A stretch of DNA of 64,000 nt from contig NZ_RFSK01000022.1 of the NCBI RefSeq assembly GCF_009923995.1, forward strand, positions 1 to 64,000. The letters run 5' to 3'. Source of the DNA: Janthinobacterium sp. (GTDB taxonomy: Bacteria; Pseudomonadota; Gammaproteobacteria; Burkholderiales; Burkholderiaceae_D). The notes beneath the pieces are model-generated. The model saw nothing but the letters and a program-made list of their open reading frames with translations. It did not search any database and was not told where the DNA came from. Made by a program: the position numbers and the translations under genes. Positions 27,273-36,947 of this stretch are shown piece by piece; the first letter of the stretch is position 1; each line of letters begins with the position of its first letter.

Positions 27273-27512
27273 ATGCGCGATACCGCCTACTTTTCCACCA
27301 TGGGACGCTTCGTCCATGCCTGCGTGCGGCTCGAGGTACTGCTAGAGACGGCTCCCGCTGCGCTGCCGGCCGGCGTGCGGGCCGCGCAGGCAGAGCTGGC
27401 GGCGCTGCTCGCCAGGATGGTGGACGGCAGCCTGCAGCCGACGGAGGAGGAACTCGATGCCCTGACGGCGCGGGCCGAAGCGGCAATACGGGACGGGCAG
27501 GCGGCTGGCTGA
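27273..27512 (+). CDS. Small hypothetical protein, 79 aa
   Basis: Helix-rich, Ala- and Glu-rich, with no membrane segment. I do not recognise a family. GGAGG occurs 19 bases before the ATG, which is too far for a normal ribosome site, so translation is uncertain. It ends base-to-base against the convergent response regulator stop. It could be a real small gene or a GC-rich open frame. Confidence 0.4.
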   Translation: MRDTAYFSTMGRFVHACVRLEVLLETAPAALPAGVRAAQAELAALLARMVDGSLQPTEEELDALTARAEAAIRDGQAAG

Positions 27513-27959
27513 TCAGCCAGCCAGCACGGACTGCACCGTCGTCGCCAGGTCTTCCAGGCGCACGGGCTTGACGAGGAAGTGGCGGAAGCCCACGGCCAGC
27601 GCGTCGTCCATGTACATGGGCAGGCTGTGGCCCGTGACGGCGATCAGCACGGCGTGCGCGGTTTCCGGATTGTTGTGCAGGCGGCGGCCGATCTCGATGC
27701 CGCTGATGCCGGGCATTTCGATGTCGAGGTAGACGGCGTCGGGCACGCACAGCTTGACTTGCTCGACGGCCATCTGCCAGTTGCGCACCACCACGGCATG
27801 GTGGCCCAGCGCTTCGAGCAGCATGGCCAGCGATTCCCCCACTTCCTGGTTGTCATCCACCACCAGCAGATTGAGCTTGCGCGCGGCGGCGGCAGGCTGC
27901 TCGCCCTGGCGGCGTTCCACGGTGGAACTGCCTGGTATCGGTTCAGTTGTCTGGCTCAT
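27513..27959 (-). CDS. Single-domain response regulator (CheY-like receiver)
   Basis: 148 aa from ATG 27959; the ORF-track extension upstream crosses the Fur-controlled promoter region and is not coding. After a 28-residue polar N-terminus the receiver domain has the acidic pair VVDDN, the phosphorylated Asp in YLDIEMPG, Thr in AVTGHS and Lys in LVKPV. There is no output domain, so it probably acts through protein contacts or in a phosphorelay. No histidine kinase lies beside it. It is divergent from the TonB-dependent receptor gene. Confidence 0.88.
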   Translation of the reverse strand: MSQTTEPIPGSSTVERRQGEQPAAAARKLNLLVVDDNQEVGESLAMLLEALGHHAVVVRNWQMAVEQVKLCVPDAVYLDIEMPGISGIEIGRRLHNNPETAHAVLIAVTGHSLPMYMDDALAVGFRHFLVKPVRLEDLATTVQSVLAG

Positions 27960-28136
27960 TGTACGTTCACGTCTGACGGCTGCAAAGACGGGAGTATACA
28001 AGAAGCGCGCGCAATGCCGCCGCACCCCAGCAATGCTGCCAGGCGGCAATCCAGCGGCCGGCTGTACCACGCTTGCAACACTTCCCCGCCGTCGTGCGAC
28101 GAAAGCCGGCATTACGCAGTATGCGCAATTGACGGA

Positions 28137-28155
28137 TAAAATGAGAATCATTATC
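28137..28155. promoter_or_regulatory. Fur box upstream of the TonB-dependent receptor
   Basis: TAAAATGAGAATCATTATC matches the classical 19-bp Fur consensus at 16 positions, and further ATCATTCTTATC extends the array. It lies about 90 bases before the receptor ATG, so iron-dependent repression is likely. It could also affect the divergent response regulator. Confidence 0.85.
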
Positions 28156-28246
28156 ATTCTTATCCCCTTGCGCCGGATGTCCTCGCCACGATGTTGTCGC
28201 GCCGCCCGATTGCCCGCGCAACCATCGTCATTACGGAGATTCATGC

Positions 28247-30358
28247 ATGGCCGCCACACTTTCCCCACTGCCCTTTTCCCTGCGCCCGTGCGCGCTGGCC
28301 ATCGCCCTCGCCTGCCTGGGCGCGCCTTGCGCCGCGCAGGCCCAGGAAGCCAACTCGGCAGACAACGCCGGCCCCATCCTCGAATCCATCCAGGTCAGCA
28401 GCAACCTGCTGGGTACCAGCATGGCCGCCAGCACGAAGAATTTTGCCGGCGCCCGTACGGTGGTGCAGAAGGAAGATATCGAGAACTCGGGCGCGTCCAG
28501 CATCAGCGACGTGATGCGCCGCATTCCCGGCGTGCAGATCAGCGACAACTCGGGCAGCGCCGGCAGCGCCGTGTCGCTCAACATCGGCGTGCGGGGCCTG
28601 GCCGGACGCTATTCGCCGCGCAGCACAGTCTTGCTCGATGGCATCCCGATGTCGGTGGCGCCGTATGGCCAGCCGCAGCTGTCGTTCGCTCCCGTCAGCC
28701 TGGCCAACGTGGAAACGGTGGACGTCGTGCGCGGCGGCGGCGCCGTGCGCTTCGGCCCGCAGAACGTGGGCGGCATCATCAACTTCAAGACGCGCCGCGT
28801 GCCCACCACGCCGGGCATCACGGGCGACGCCAGCGTGCGCTACAACTCGTACAGCGAAGTGGGCCAGAACACGCAGGCCAGCGTGTTTGCCGGCACCCAG
28901 CTCGACAATGGTCTGGGCCTGGCCATCCTGTACTCGGGCATCCGCGGCAGCGACTGGCGCGTGGCCAGCGATGAAAAGGTCAACGACTTCGCCCTGAAGT
29001 TCCGCTACGACCTGAGCCCCACGGCTGAAATCTACGGCAAGCTGTCCTACTACGACGTCAATTCGCGCACGCCGGGCGGCCTGACCGTGGCGCAATATAA
29101 TGCCGACCCGTTCCAGAACACGCGCCGCGGCGACTTCTGGAGCGGCGAGCGCAAGGCTGTCGACATCGGCTACCTGAACGCCATTTCCGGCACGCAGGAA
29201 ATGGAAGTGCGCGCCTACTACAACAAAAGTTCGCGCCAGAGCACGCTCGTCAACGCCACCAACACGGGCATGGGCCACCAGCCGCGCAACTATGAAACCA
29301 TGGCCGTCGAGCCCCGCTACACGCAGCGCTTCGTCACGGGCAAGGTGTCGCAGGATGTCACCGTCGGCTACCGCTACCTGGCGGAACGGGCCGACGAGAG
29401 CGTCTACAACGTCGTCATCGCCACGGGCGTGCAGCAGGCGCCGACGCGCTTTGCCAACAATTCGACCGACGCGCAGGCCGTGTACATCGACGACAAGATC
29501 GCCGCCGGCGCGTGGCGCATCACGCCGGGCGTGCGCTACGAGCACATCAAGACGGAGCGCATCAATCACCTGCCGGCCGATGAGACGATCGACTTGCTCA
29601 ACAACAAGGCCCTGCCATCACTGAACGTGGCCTACTTGCTCAACAACAATGTCACGCTGTTCAGCAACTACAACAGCTCCTTCGGCGCCGTGCAGAACAC
29701 GCAGCTCAATTCGCAGTCGGGCAAGAATCCCCTGCAGCCGGAACTGGCGAAGACGGCCGAGCTGGGCGCGCGCTGGAAGAGCGGACAGCTGGCAGCCGAG
29801 GCAACCTTGTTCAACATCAAGTTCGACAACCAGATCCAGTCCGTCGGCAGCGGCAGCAACGTCACCTTCTACAACGTGGGCGCCACGCACCACCGGGGCC
29901 TGGAATCGGCGCTCGACTACCGCTTCGACAAGTCCGGCCCCCTGGCCGGCCTGAACGCCTACGCCACCTACACCTATACCAAGGCCACCCTGCAGGACGG
30001 CGTGAACGCCGGCAACGACGTGCCGTTCTACTCGCGCACCACGGATACCGTCGGCGCCCATTACCAGCTGGGCGCCTGGGGCTTCGACCTGTCGAGCACC
30101 CACCAGAGCCGCCAGTTTGCCGACGATGCCAATACCGTGGCGGAAAGCGCCAAGGGCGACGTGGGCGTGATTCCCGGCTTCCGCACGTGGAATGCCCAGG
30201 CAAAATGGCAAGTCCCGGGACAGGCGGGCCTGGAACTGGTCGCCGGCGTCAACAACCTGGCCGACAAGCGCTACTTCACGCGCACGTCCGACGCCAACCT
30301 GGGCAAGATGGTGGGCGCGCCGCGCATGGTCTACGTGCAGGGCCGCCTGATTTTCTGA
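28247..30358 (+). CDS. FecA-like TonB-dependent siderophore or ferric-citrate receptor
   Basis: 703 aa outer-membrane receptor. A signal peptide (ends AQAQ) precedes the plug domain (about 45-165; VRGLAGRYSPRSTVLLDGIP and VRGGGAVRFGPQNVGGIINF), which resembles FecA-type receptors. The rest is a 22-stranded barrel ending in an aromatic strand VQGRLIF. There is no N-terminal signalling domain, so it should not drive an ECF sigma factor. A strong Fur box upstream points to iron uptake. The exact ligand cannot be named. A terminator follows the stop. Confidence 0.92.
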   Translation: MAATLSPLPFSLRPCALAIALACLGAPCAAQAQEANSADNAGPILESIQVSSNLLGTSMAASTKNFAGARTVVQKEDIENSGASSISDVMRRIPGVQISDNSGSAGSAVSLNIGVRGLAGRYSPRSTVLLDGIPMSVAPYGQPQLSFAPVSLANVETVDVVRGGGAVRFGPQNVGGIINFKTRRVPTTPGITGDASVRYNSYSEVGQNTQASVFAGTQLDNGLGLAILYSGIRGSDWRVASDEKVNDFALKFRYDLSPTAEIYGKLSYYDVNSRTPGGLTVAQYNADPFQNTRRGDFWSGERKAVDIGYLNAISGTQEMEVRAYYNKSSRQSTLVNATNTGMGHQPRNYETMAVEPRYTQRFVTGKVSQDVTVGYRYLAERADESVYNVVIATGVQQAPTRFANNSTDAQAVYIDDKIAAGAWRITPGVRYEHIKTERINHLPADETIDLLNNKALPSLNVAYLLNNNVTLFSNYNSSFGAVQNTQLNSQSGKNPLQPELAKTAELGARWKSGQLAAEATLFNIKFDNQIQSVGSGSNVTFYNVGATHHRGLESALDYRFDKSGPLAGLNAYATYTYTKATLQDGVNAGNDVPFYSRTTDTVGAHYQLGAWGFDLSSTHQSRQFADDANTVAESAKGDVGVIPGFRTWNAQAKWQVPGQAGLELVAGVNNLADKRYFTRTSDANLGKMVGAPRMVYVQGRLIF

Positions 30359-30416
30359 TGCCTGCGCGCAGCGCCTATCGCATCGATAGGGCCCTGCACG
30401 CGCCCGGCAGTCCAGA

Positions 30417-30454
30417 AAACCTGCATCGTTGTTGTGGCGATGCAGGTTTTTTTT
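30417..30454 (+). terminator. Terminator of the FecA-like receptor gene
   Basis: AAACCTGCATCG and CGATGCAGGTTT form a 12-bp perfect stem followed by a long T-run, 60 bases after the stop. The next 230 bases up to the PEP-CTERM gene are AT-rich and probably hold its promoter. Confidence 0.9.
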
Positions 30455-30688
30455 ACGTCCCCGATGTCACAAAAATACCGTGAGGCAAGCGCCCTCACCA
30501 CCGTGTTCGCCCTGGGCCGGCGCGACGACGATTTCAACAAGGAAATCAATTGCCATACAGACACAAATCATTTCACAATTGCAAATATTTTTAGCGAGCA
30601 CTTGTTCTGGAAGTGAGTTTTGGTGATATTCTTTAAATGTCATTTAGGAAATCAAATTAACTTTTAACCAACCAAAAACGGACCCCTC

Positions 30689-31348
30689 ATGAAAACGCCT
30701 GCCACTCTCTGCACGATCGCCGCCCTGGCCGCCCTGGCCACCGCTGGCGCCGCCAACGCCGCGACCGAACTGGTGGTCAACGGCAGTTTCGAGGACAACG
30801 TCATCGCCACGCCCTGGGCCCCCGTCAGCAGCGTGACGGGCTGGACCTCGTCGGCCGGCGGCAACTCGGCCTTTGAAATCCAGAAGGGCGCCACGCAGGG
30901 CGGCTTGAGCGGCTTCAATCCCGTCGCCGCCAGCGGCACGCAATACCTGGAACTCAATACCGACCGGCTGACCTCCGTCTCGCAAGCCATCGCCACCACG
31001 GCCGGCGGCACGTATGCGCTGTCGTTTGCCTATTCGGGCCGTCCCGACACGCCGGGCGGCGCGAACAGCCTGATGAATGTCTACTGGGGCTCCACCCTGC
31101 TCACGCCCACGGCACTGGTCGGCAACACGGGCGGCGTGTGGCAAAGCTACAGCCAGAACCTGACGGCGCTCGGCTCGTCCACCGTGCTGCGCTTCGAGTC
31201 GATCGGCCCCGTGTCCTCGCCCACGTACGGCTCCTACCTGGACAATGTGTCGGTGATGGCCGCCGTGCCGGAACCGGAAACCTACGCCATGATGCTGCTG
31301 GGCCTGGGCTTGCTGGGCTTCATGGCACGCCGCAAGCCCGCCGCCTGA
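30689..31348 (+). CDS. PEP-CTERM sorted secreted protein
   Basis: 219 aa with an N-terminal signal peptide (ends ANA) and a C-terminal sorting signal VPEPETYAMMLLGLGLLGFMARRK. Proteins with this tail are handled by exosortase (EpsH/XrtA type) and associated with exopolysaccharide or the outer surface. The body has NGSFEDN at its start and a predicted beta-sandwich (LDNVSV near the end), like carbohydrate-binding or DUF642-like domains; this is tentative. No exosortase gene is in the window. A hairpin terminator follows. Confidence 0.9.
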   Translation: MKTPATLCTIAALAALATAGAANAATELVVNGSFEDNVIATPWAPVSSVTGWTSSAGGNSAFEIQKGATQGGLSGFNPVAASGTQYLELNTDRLTSVSQAIATTAGGTYALSFAYSGRPDTPGGANSLMNVYWGSTLLTPTALVGNTGGVWQSYSQNLTALGSSTVLRFESIGPVSSPTYGSYLDNVSVMAAVPEPETYAMMLLGLGLLGFMARRKPAA

Positions 31349-31369
31349 TTCCGGCCAGCGCCGCGCCCC

Positions 31370-31401
31370 AGCCGCCCCGCCGCATGGCCGGGCGGCTTTT
31401 T
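31370..31401 (+). terminator. Terminator of the PEP-CTERM gene
   Basis: AGCCGCCC and GGGCGGCT pair across a GC-rich loop, followed by TTTTT. Confidence 0.75.
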
Positions 31402-31605
31402 GCATGGCGCAGCAGCTATGCATGGCATGAAATGTTGCCCTTGGGAATTAAATTGGGACTACAATAGCATCGTATCAAGCAATGCCAGGCATCGCTCCGC
31501 CAGGGCCCCTACCCCGCCCTGATCATCAGCACGCATTTTTTGAACAGGATGGCTGGCGGTGCCGGACCTTGCTTCCGCTCCCGACACCACCACCAAGCAC
31601 GCACC

Positions 31606-32055
31606 ATGTCTGAAGAAAAAACCATTACCGAAACCAGTTCCTACGGCAAGGACACGCCCGTGGGGCGTCCCGACATCGATGGCCGCGCCGGCATTTTCGT
31701 GCCCACTGCGGAATTTGACATCGACAACACCACCACCATCCGCAAGGGTGCCGGCATCGTCGGCTTCGGCAACCTCGATGGCACGCTGACCGTGTACTTC
31801 GAGGCGAACCGCTTCGATGAAAGCAACCTGCACAAGTGGGAACACAAGGCGCGCAAGGCCTATGACCGCATGGTCATGGGCGCGCCCACGGTGTCGAAGG
31901 CGAAGATCGATGCGCGCATGCTGGAACAGGTGGGCATCATCGACGGCATGGGCATCAATCTCAAGCATCCGGAACGCCTGACGCACTGGCTGACGATCTC
32001 GAACGTGCTCGACACGGCACCGGAGGCGCCCGTCGTGCGCTGGAAGAACCGCTGA
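31606..32055 (+). CDS. Hypothetical protein, 149 aa
   Basis: Soluble, mixed alpha/beta composition without signal peptide or membrane segment. I do not recognise the family. The start ATG 31606 (MSEEK) is chosen because the longer ORF-track start has no ribosome site, though the site here is also weak. Segments such as RAGIFVPTAEFDIDNTTT and GIVGFGNLDGTLTVYFEANR look like a compact beta domain. The gene stands alone between a terminator and a small membrane-protein gene. Confidence 0.6.
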   Translation: MSEEKTITETSSYGKDTPVGRPDIDGRAGIFVPTAEFDIDNTTTIRKGAGIVGFGNLDGTLTVYFEANRFDESNLHKWEHKARKAYDRMVMGAPTVSKAKIDARMLEQVGIIDGMGINLKHPERLTHWLTISNVLDTAPEAPVVRWKNR

Positions 32056-32203
32056 CCGGCCGCAGAGCGCGGCTGGGCACCGGTGGCGAGGCATTGTCCT
32101 ACAAAGTGGCGGAGCGTCATCTGATGCCTGTATGCATCAACTCATCCTATGATGAGAACATGCCCGGCGCGTCCAGACGCCCCCTACCACTCAGGAGTAC
32201 GAC

Positions 32204-32320
32204 ATGTCCCGCCTCATCCCGATCAGCTTTGGTGCCTTGCAAATAGGTCTGGCCGCAGCGGCGATGTATATCCTGTGCTCGGCGGACGTGCTGCACCAGA
32301 GCGCCGTGTATTTCCACTGA
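32204..32320 (+). CDS. 38-aa single-span membrane microprotein
   Basis: Too short for the ORF track. ATG 32204 has a good CAGGAG ribosome site six bases upstream. The product MSRLIPISFGALQIGLAAAA and onward contains one hydrophobic helix (about residues 6-26) and a short polar tail ending VYFH. No family is recognised. A strong ribosome site and membrane-like composition argue that it is real. Confidence 0.5.
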   Translation: MSRLIPISFGALQIGLAAAAMYILCSADVLHQSAVYFH

Positions 32321-32441
32321 GCGGGCTCCCCGCTGCACGCCATGAGCGCGGACGGCCAGACGCCGCCGGCAAGCCGCGCGGCGGCGTGACGCACAAGGGC
32401 GCGCGCCGTGCCAGGCATGGCCTGGCAGGAAAAAGGAAGGA

Positions 32442-32825
32442 CTAGCGGCGGCCGTAGTAACGGCCATGCCCGCCCCAGCCGCCGCGGTGTCCGCGGTAGC
32501 CTCCGAAGCCGAACACGAAGTCCAGGCCGATCGACACGGGCGGATTGTAGTAGTACGGCTGTGGCGCGTACACGGGGGCCGGCACATACACCGGTTGCTG
32601 CACGTACACGGGCTGCTGTTGCACGTACACGGGTTCACTCGTGTATTCGACGCGCGGGGCGCCGACGACGCTGCCCGACTGGGACGGCTCGGACGACACC
32701 GTGTGCCACTCGTACGGATTGTAGGCTGCCTGTGGCGCGCGCGTGCCGTAGTAGGCGGGGCCGGGAGGGGCCACGGCGCAGCCACCCAGGGCGGCCAGTG
32801 AAATTACTGCCAGCAGGGTTTTCAT
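32442..32825 (-). CDS. Small lipoprotein with Tyr/Pro/Val-rich repeats
   Basis: 127 aa. The N-terminus has a lipobox (LGGC at about residue 16), so it should be a lipid-anchored envelope protein. The middle has short repeats of the form PVYVQQ and PVYAPQ, and the C-terminus is Gly/Arg/Tyr-rich (GYRGHRGGWGGHGRYYGRR). Low complexity prevents a family call; similar tails occur in small YXWGXW-like or virulence-associated lipoproteins. Downstream toward 32320 nothing else is seen. Confidence 0.7.
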   Translation of the reverse strand: MKTLLAVISLAALGGCAVAPPGPAYYGTRAPQAAYNPYEWHTVSSEPSQSGSVVGAPRVEYTSEPVYVQQQPVYVQQPVYVPAPVYAPQPYYYNPPVSIGLDFVFGFGGYRGHRGGWGGHGRYYGRR

Positions 32826-33001
32826 CGCAATTCTCCTGATATGTACTACCTTAATTAAGTACTATAAGAAATTACGCCGGCCTTTGCTGTGCTTTTACCG
32901 ATTGTTACACCCCTACGCATGCCGCAACATAAAATGTGGCAAAGCCGCCACAAGCGGCCTGTGCTGCGGGTCCGCAGCGCCGCCCCGCCACGCATAAACG
33001 C

Positions 33002-33574
33002 TCAGATAAAGGGAATGTCGCAGCTGTCGATGGCCTTGCCGGCCGCATCGTAGCGCTGCACGCACACCTGGTAGCGCACGCCGTAATCCAGGTCGATCTG
33101 CTCGACCTTGCCATACTTCAATTTCCAGCTGGGCTGTACCTGCTTCTTGCCGACCAGGGCCGCCACATCCTGCGGGATGGCCATGGCCGTCTGCGTCTCG
33201 CCCTGGCGCGCATCCTGGCGCCGCGCCACGTCGATGGCCACGCCCAGCGTCAGGTCGACGCCGCCCTCCATGTAGGCCAGCGTGGGCACGCTGCGCTGCG
33301 CGCGCATCACGCCCCAGGCGCAGGACTTGCCGCCCGCATCGCATTGCTTCAGCTGCGCCAGCGGAAAATATTCGGCGGCGATCGTGCCATGCTTGACAGG
33401 CCAGCTCGTGCGCACGCCGTCACGCTTGCCGTTCAGGGGATTGTCCCAGCTCAGGCTATTGACGATGGCCACGGTTTGCCCCTCCTGCAAGCCTGCCGGC
33501 GTCCCGAGGGAAGCACAGGCGGACAGCAGCAGGCCGCTGGCGGCGAGGACGGACAGTATCAGGGTGCGTTGCAT
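33002..33574 (-). CDS. Hypothetical lipoprotein, 190 aa
   Basis: Start ATG 33574 with AAGAGG upstream; the ORF-track start lies 30 codons earlier without a ribosome site. A lipobox LSAC (about residue 20) predicts a lipid-anchored periplasmic or outer-membrane protein. Two Cys pairs occur later (QCDAGGKSC; VCVQRYDAAGKAIDSC), which suggests disulphide bonds. I do not recognise the family. It is monocistronic, with a symmetrical hairpin upstream at 33665-33696 belonging to the next gene. Confidence 0.7.
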   Translation of the reverse strand: MQRTLILSVLAASGLLLSACASLGTPAGLQEGQTVAIVNSLSWDNPLNGKRDGVRTSWPVKHGTIAAEYFPLAQLKQCDAGGKSCAWGVMRAQRSVPTLAYMEGGVDLTLGVAIDVARRQDARQGETQTAMAIPQDVAALVGKKQVQPSWKLKYGKVEQIDLDYGVRYQVCVQRYDAAGKAIDSCDIPFI

Positions 33575-33664
33575 AATCAACCTCTTCTTGGCGGAAACCG
33601 CGTTGGATGCCCCGAGGGTAACAGAATCGGGGACGGTAGCGCCGTTGCCTGGCGCACATAACAA

Positions 33665-33696
33665 GACGGGCAGCGCCCTTGCAAGCGCTGCCCGTC
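33665..33696 (-). terminator. Hairpin downstream of the TonB-domain gene
   Basis: GACGGGCAGCGC and GCGCTGCCCGTC make a perfect 12-bp stem. On the minus strand it is followed by TTGTTAT, a weak T-run, so it likely terminates the TonB-like gene. Confidence 0.6.
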
Positions 33697-33742
33697 GCGG
33701 GTCAGGTCGTCAGCAGGAGCCAGCCTTCCGCCGGCACCCGGA

Positions 33743-34090
33743 TCAGTCCAGTTTCCAGGCGTAATCCACCTTGGTCCAGGTCTGCGCCGCGGCGCCGTCC
33801 TTGGTGCCCGGCTTGAACTTGCAGGCGGAAATGGCTTTCACGGCGGCCTTGTCCAGGTTCTTGAAGCCGCTGCTCTTCTCGACTTTCGAATCGGCAACGC
33901 TGCCGTCGGCATTCACCAGGAAAGACATCGTCACCGTGCCCTGCTCTTCATTCATCAGCGAGGCCTTCGGATATTCGGCCTTGCAGTTCTTCGAATCGAA
34001 CGACGCCGGTACTTCGGCCGCATACGCGGCGGAAGTCACGGACACCAGCAAGGCTGCTGCAACACTCATAAAACGCTTATTCTCAAACAT
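33743..34090 (-). CDS. Periplasmic stand-alone TonB C-terminal domain protein
   Basis: 115 aa from ATG 34090 with GGGGAAG upstream. A cleavable signal peptide (ends AYAA) is followed directly by a TonB C-terminal-like domain: QGTVTMSFLVNADGSVADSKVEKSSGFKNLD and KFKPG. It lacks the membrane anchor and Pro-rich spacer of a true TonB. It therefore cannot by itself link ExbBD to receptors and may be a periplasmic modulator or have another role. There are no exbB/exbD genes nearby. Confidence 0.8.
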   Translation of the reverse strand: MFENKRFMSVAAALLVSVTSAAYAAEVPASFDSKNCKAEYPKASLMNEEQGTVTMSFLVNADGSVADSKVEKSSGFKNLDKAAVKAISACKFKPGTKDGAAAQTWTKVDYAWKLD

Positions 34091-34220
34091 GTGCTTCCCC
34101 ATGATTATCAGATACGGTCATTACAATTTCTGCCTGCTACGCAGGGCGCTGCTGCCGGGGCGGTAATGCGGGAATTACCTTCCTGGACAGGCAGACGGCC
34201 CTCTTCACGCCGGCTGGCGC

Positions 34221-35978
34221 TTAAAACTCTTCCCACTCGTCATTGCTGGTGCTGGCCGCGGCCGCCTTGCGGGGCGCCGCAGGGGCGACAGGCGCAGCCG
34301 CTTCGGTCTTGCGCGTCAGCGACTTGACCGGACGCAATGCCGGTGCCGGCTTGCGCACGGCAACGGGCGCGGCCGCCACGGGGGCCGGCACGTAGGCCGC
34401 CGGTTTTTCCTCGCCTTCGACCAGCTTGAAGATGCTGACCACGTGGGCCAGTTCGGCCGCCTGGTCCTGCAGGCTTTGCGCCGCGGCGGCCGCCTGTTCT
34501 ACCAGGGCCGCATTCTGCTGCGTCATGCCATCCATCTCGATGATCGCCAGGTTGACCTGTTCGATGCCGGCGCTCTGCTCCTGGCTGGCACTGGCGATCT
34601 CGCTCATGATGTCGGTAACGCGGCGCACGCTGTCGACCACTTCGCCCATCGTCACGCCGGCCTGGCCGACGAGGCGCGTGCCCCGTTCCGTCTTCTCGGC
34701 CGAATCGTCGATGAGGATCTTGATTTCCTTCGCGGCGCCAGCGGAACGCTGGGCCAGGTTGCGCACTTCCGACGCCACCACGGCAAAGCCGCGGCCCTGT
34801 TCGCCGGCACGCGCCGCTTCCACGGCCGCGTTCAGCGCCAGGATGTTGGTCTGGAAGGCGATGCCATCGATCACGCCGATGATGTCGACGATCTTCTTCG
34901 CCGATTCATTGATCGAGCTCATGGTATCGACCACTTGCGACACGACGGAGCCGCCTTTCAGGGCCACGTCCGACGCGGTGGCGGCCAGCTTGTTGGCTTC
35001 CCGCGCATTGTCCGCATTCTGTTTCACGGTCGAGGTCAGCTCTTCCATGGCCGACGCCGTTTTTTCCAGCGCGCTGGCCTGCATTTCCGTGCGCGAAGAC
35101 AGGTCGATATTGCCGTCGGCAATTTCACGCGAGGCCGTGCCGATGGTTTCCGTGCCGACACGTACCTGGCCGACGATGCCCACCAGGCTGTTGCGCATTT
35201 CCTTCATTTCCGCCAGCAGGCTGGAATTGTCCGAAGGCTGGGTGTGGATGCCGATCGACAGGTCGCCATTGGCGATGCTGCCGGCGATCGATGCCGTGTA
35301 GTCCGGTTCGCCGCCCAGCTGCTTGAGCAGGCCACGCGTGATCACCAGTGCTGCCGCCACGCCCATCGCCACGGCCAGTACGCCGAGGATGATCATGAAC
35401 AGGCGCGCGCTGTCGAAGGCCTTGCGGGCATCCGATTGCATCTGCTCGTTCAGCTTGTCTTCCAGGGTGGCCAGCTGCTCCAGCGCTTCCATCCATTTTT
35501 TCTGTACCGGGCGGATTTCCTTGATCATCACGCGCGTGGCGCCTTCCGCATCGTTGGCCATCCACAGGGCGGATGCCTTGGCGATGGCCGGCATGGCGGC
35601 GGCTTCATATTCCTTGATCGAGGCCAGCAAGGCCTTTTCTTCGGAAGTCGACTCGACGGCGAATTTCTCTTCGAGCTTTTTCTGCGTTTCCTGATAGGTC
35701 GCCGTTTGCGTCTTGATACGCGCCATTTCCGGCTCCATATCGCTCGCGTCGGTCATCAGGGTCAGGATGCGCAGCGACGTGATGCGGTCGCTGACGTTGC
35801 CACGCATGTCGATCACCAGGCGGGTGACGACGTTGTTGACATTGATCACGTGATCGAGACGTTCCTGGATTTGCGCCATGCGCGCGATACCGAGGACGGT
35901 CACGGCCACCAGCAGAACCAGTACCAGGGCGAATCCCAGGCCCAGGCGAGTACCAACCTTCATTTTTGCTAAATTCAT
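34221..35978 (-). CDS. Methyl-accepting chemotaxis protein with CheR-docking tail
   Basis: 585 aa. TM1 (about 12-33), a four-helix-bundle periplasmic sensor (about 35-185), TM2 (about 190-212), a HAMP domain, and a methyl-accepting signalling coiled coil with hairpin tip [21 protein letters not shown]. After a Pro/Ala-rich linker the protein ends in DEWEEF, like the pentapeptide tail (xWxxF) that binds CheR or CheB in high-abundance receptors. The ligand is unknown. It is monocistronic and no other che genes are present, so it is an orphan receptor gene. Confidence 0.95.
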   Translation of the reverse strand: MNLAKMKVGTRLGLGFALVLVLLVAVTVLGIARMAQIQERLDHVINVNNVVTRLVIDMRGNVSDRITSLRILTLMTDASDMEPEMARIKTQTATYQETQKKLEEKFAVESTSEEKALLASIKEYEAAAMPAIAKASALWMANDAEGATRVMIKEIRPVQKKWMEALEQLATLEDKLNEQMQSDARKAFDSARLFMIILGVLAVAMGVAAALVITRGLLKQLGGEPDYTASIAGSIANGDLSIGIHTQPSDNSSLLAEMKEMRNSLVGIVGQVRVGTETIGTASREIADGNIDLSSRTEMQASALEKTASAMEELTSTVKQNADNAREANKLAATASDVALKGGSVVSQVVDTMSSINESAKKIVDIIGVIDGIAFQTNILALNAAVEAARAGEQGRGFAVVASEVRNLAQRSAGAAKEIKILIDDSAEKTERGTRLVGQAGVTMGEVVDSVRRVTDIMSEIASASQEQSAGIEQVNLAIIEMDGMTQQNAALVEQAAAAAQSLQDQAAELAHVVSIFKLVEGEEKPAAYVPAPVAAAPVAVRKPAPALRPVKSLTRKTEAAAPVAPAAPRKAAAASTSNDEWEEF

Positions 35979-36496
35979 TTCGGCTCTTCGTAAATGAAAC
36001 TATTGATAAGAATTTTGCCCGGCACGACAAGACGAAGGCTGCGGAACGCCGGTAGCCGCTGCTGCCTCTCGGCCAGCCGGCGGTATCCGGCCGCACGCAG
36101 CCTGAGGTACTTCCTGGTCTACAACAGCCCTGGCAACACCAGTGACTGCGAATGCAAATTTGTTCCACACACTGCAGTTTTTACACTGTTGATGGTGAGA
36201 TCAACATCAAACATTCATATGAGAAATATTTGTCTATAATCAATTATAGGTGTAAATTTTGCCTCAAAGCAAGCAATAAGTGCCTGAATAAATTGCAGAT
36301 TAACTTTCTTCGGGGAAATGGCAACAACGCCGTTTCTTGCCAAGCAGAAACGCCCCATTGCAGTGCGGGCGTGCGCCGAAAATGCGCATTTACAACACAT
36401 GGCATAGCCTTATGACATCGTTTTCTGCGAGGCAACAGGGGGAAGGAGTGCGGCGGGTAATACCAGTGCGGCAGGCACAGGTATAGACAAGTTGAG
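35979..36496. other. 517-base intergenic region
   Basis: It separates the chemoreceptor gene from the frameshifted gene after dusA. The middle (36170-36330) is AT-rich with TATAAT at 36234-36239 and likely holds a promoter. I see no gene, RNA or clear flagellar sigma-28 box. Confidence 0.4.
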
Positions 36497-36947
36497 TCAG
36501 CTGTCCCAGCTGCAATGCATCACATAGGCGTGCTCGTCCGTGCCAAAGACAAAGACGCTCCAGATGGCGCCCAATTGGCCGGCCAGGCTGCGCCGACCCG
36601 AAGATACCAGTTGGTGCCAGCGGGGCTGGCCGTCCAGCAGTTCGGCCACTTCGCGCTCGAAGCCGTCGAACAGGCGCGCGTCGAGCGGCTGGCGGTCCGC
36701 CTCGCTCATGGGACGCAGCCGTTCCAGCAGCCACTGGCGCGGCGTGCAGCGGCGCCGCCTCGAGCGGCTGCAGGGACAAGCCCTCCGACGCCACGTTCAG
36801 CGCGCGACACACGGCGTCGAGCGACGCCTGCGGCGCGACGGGCCCGAGATACTCGCACAGAAACAGGCTGCCGTCGTCCTTCAGCGCGCCGACGGCTTGC
36901 AGGTAGCCATGCAACTGCTGCGCATGGGCGTGGCAAGCGCCGCTCAT
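36497..36947 (-). pseudogene. Frameshifted hypothetical gene downstream of dusA
   Basis: The ATG at 36947 overlaps the dusA stop by one base. The first frame reads MSGACHAHAQQLHGYLQAVG to about LSLQPLEAA, then becomes implausible. The -1/+1 shifted frame continues with TPRQWLLERLRPMSEADRQP and WHQLVSSGRRSLAGQLGAIW to a stop at 36497. Joined, they give a protein of about 150 aa. The break lies in GC-rich DNA near 36750, so a sequencing error is also possible. The family is not recognised. Confidence 0.6.
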
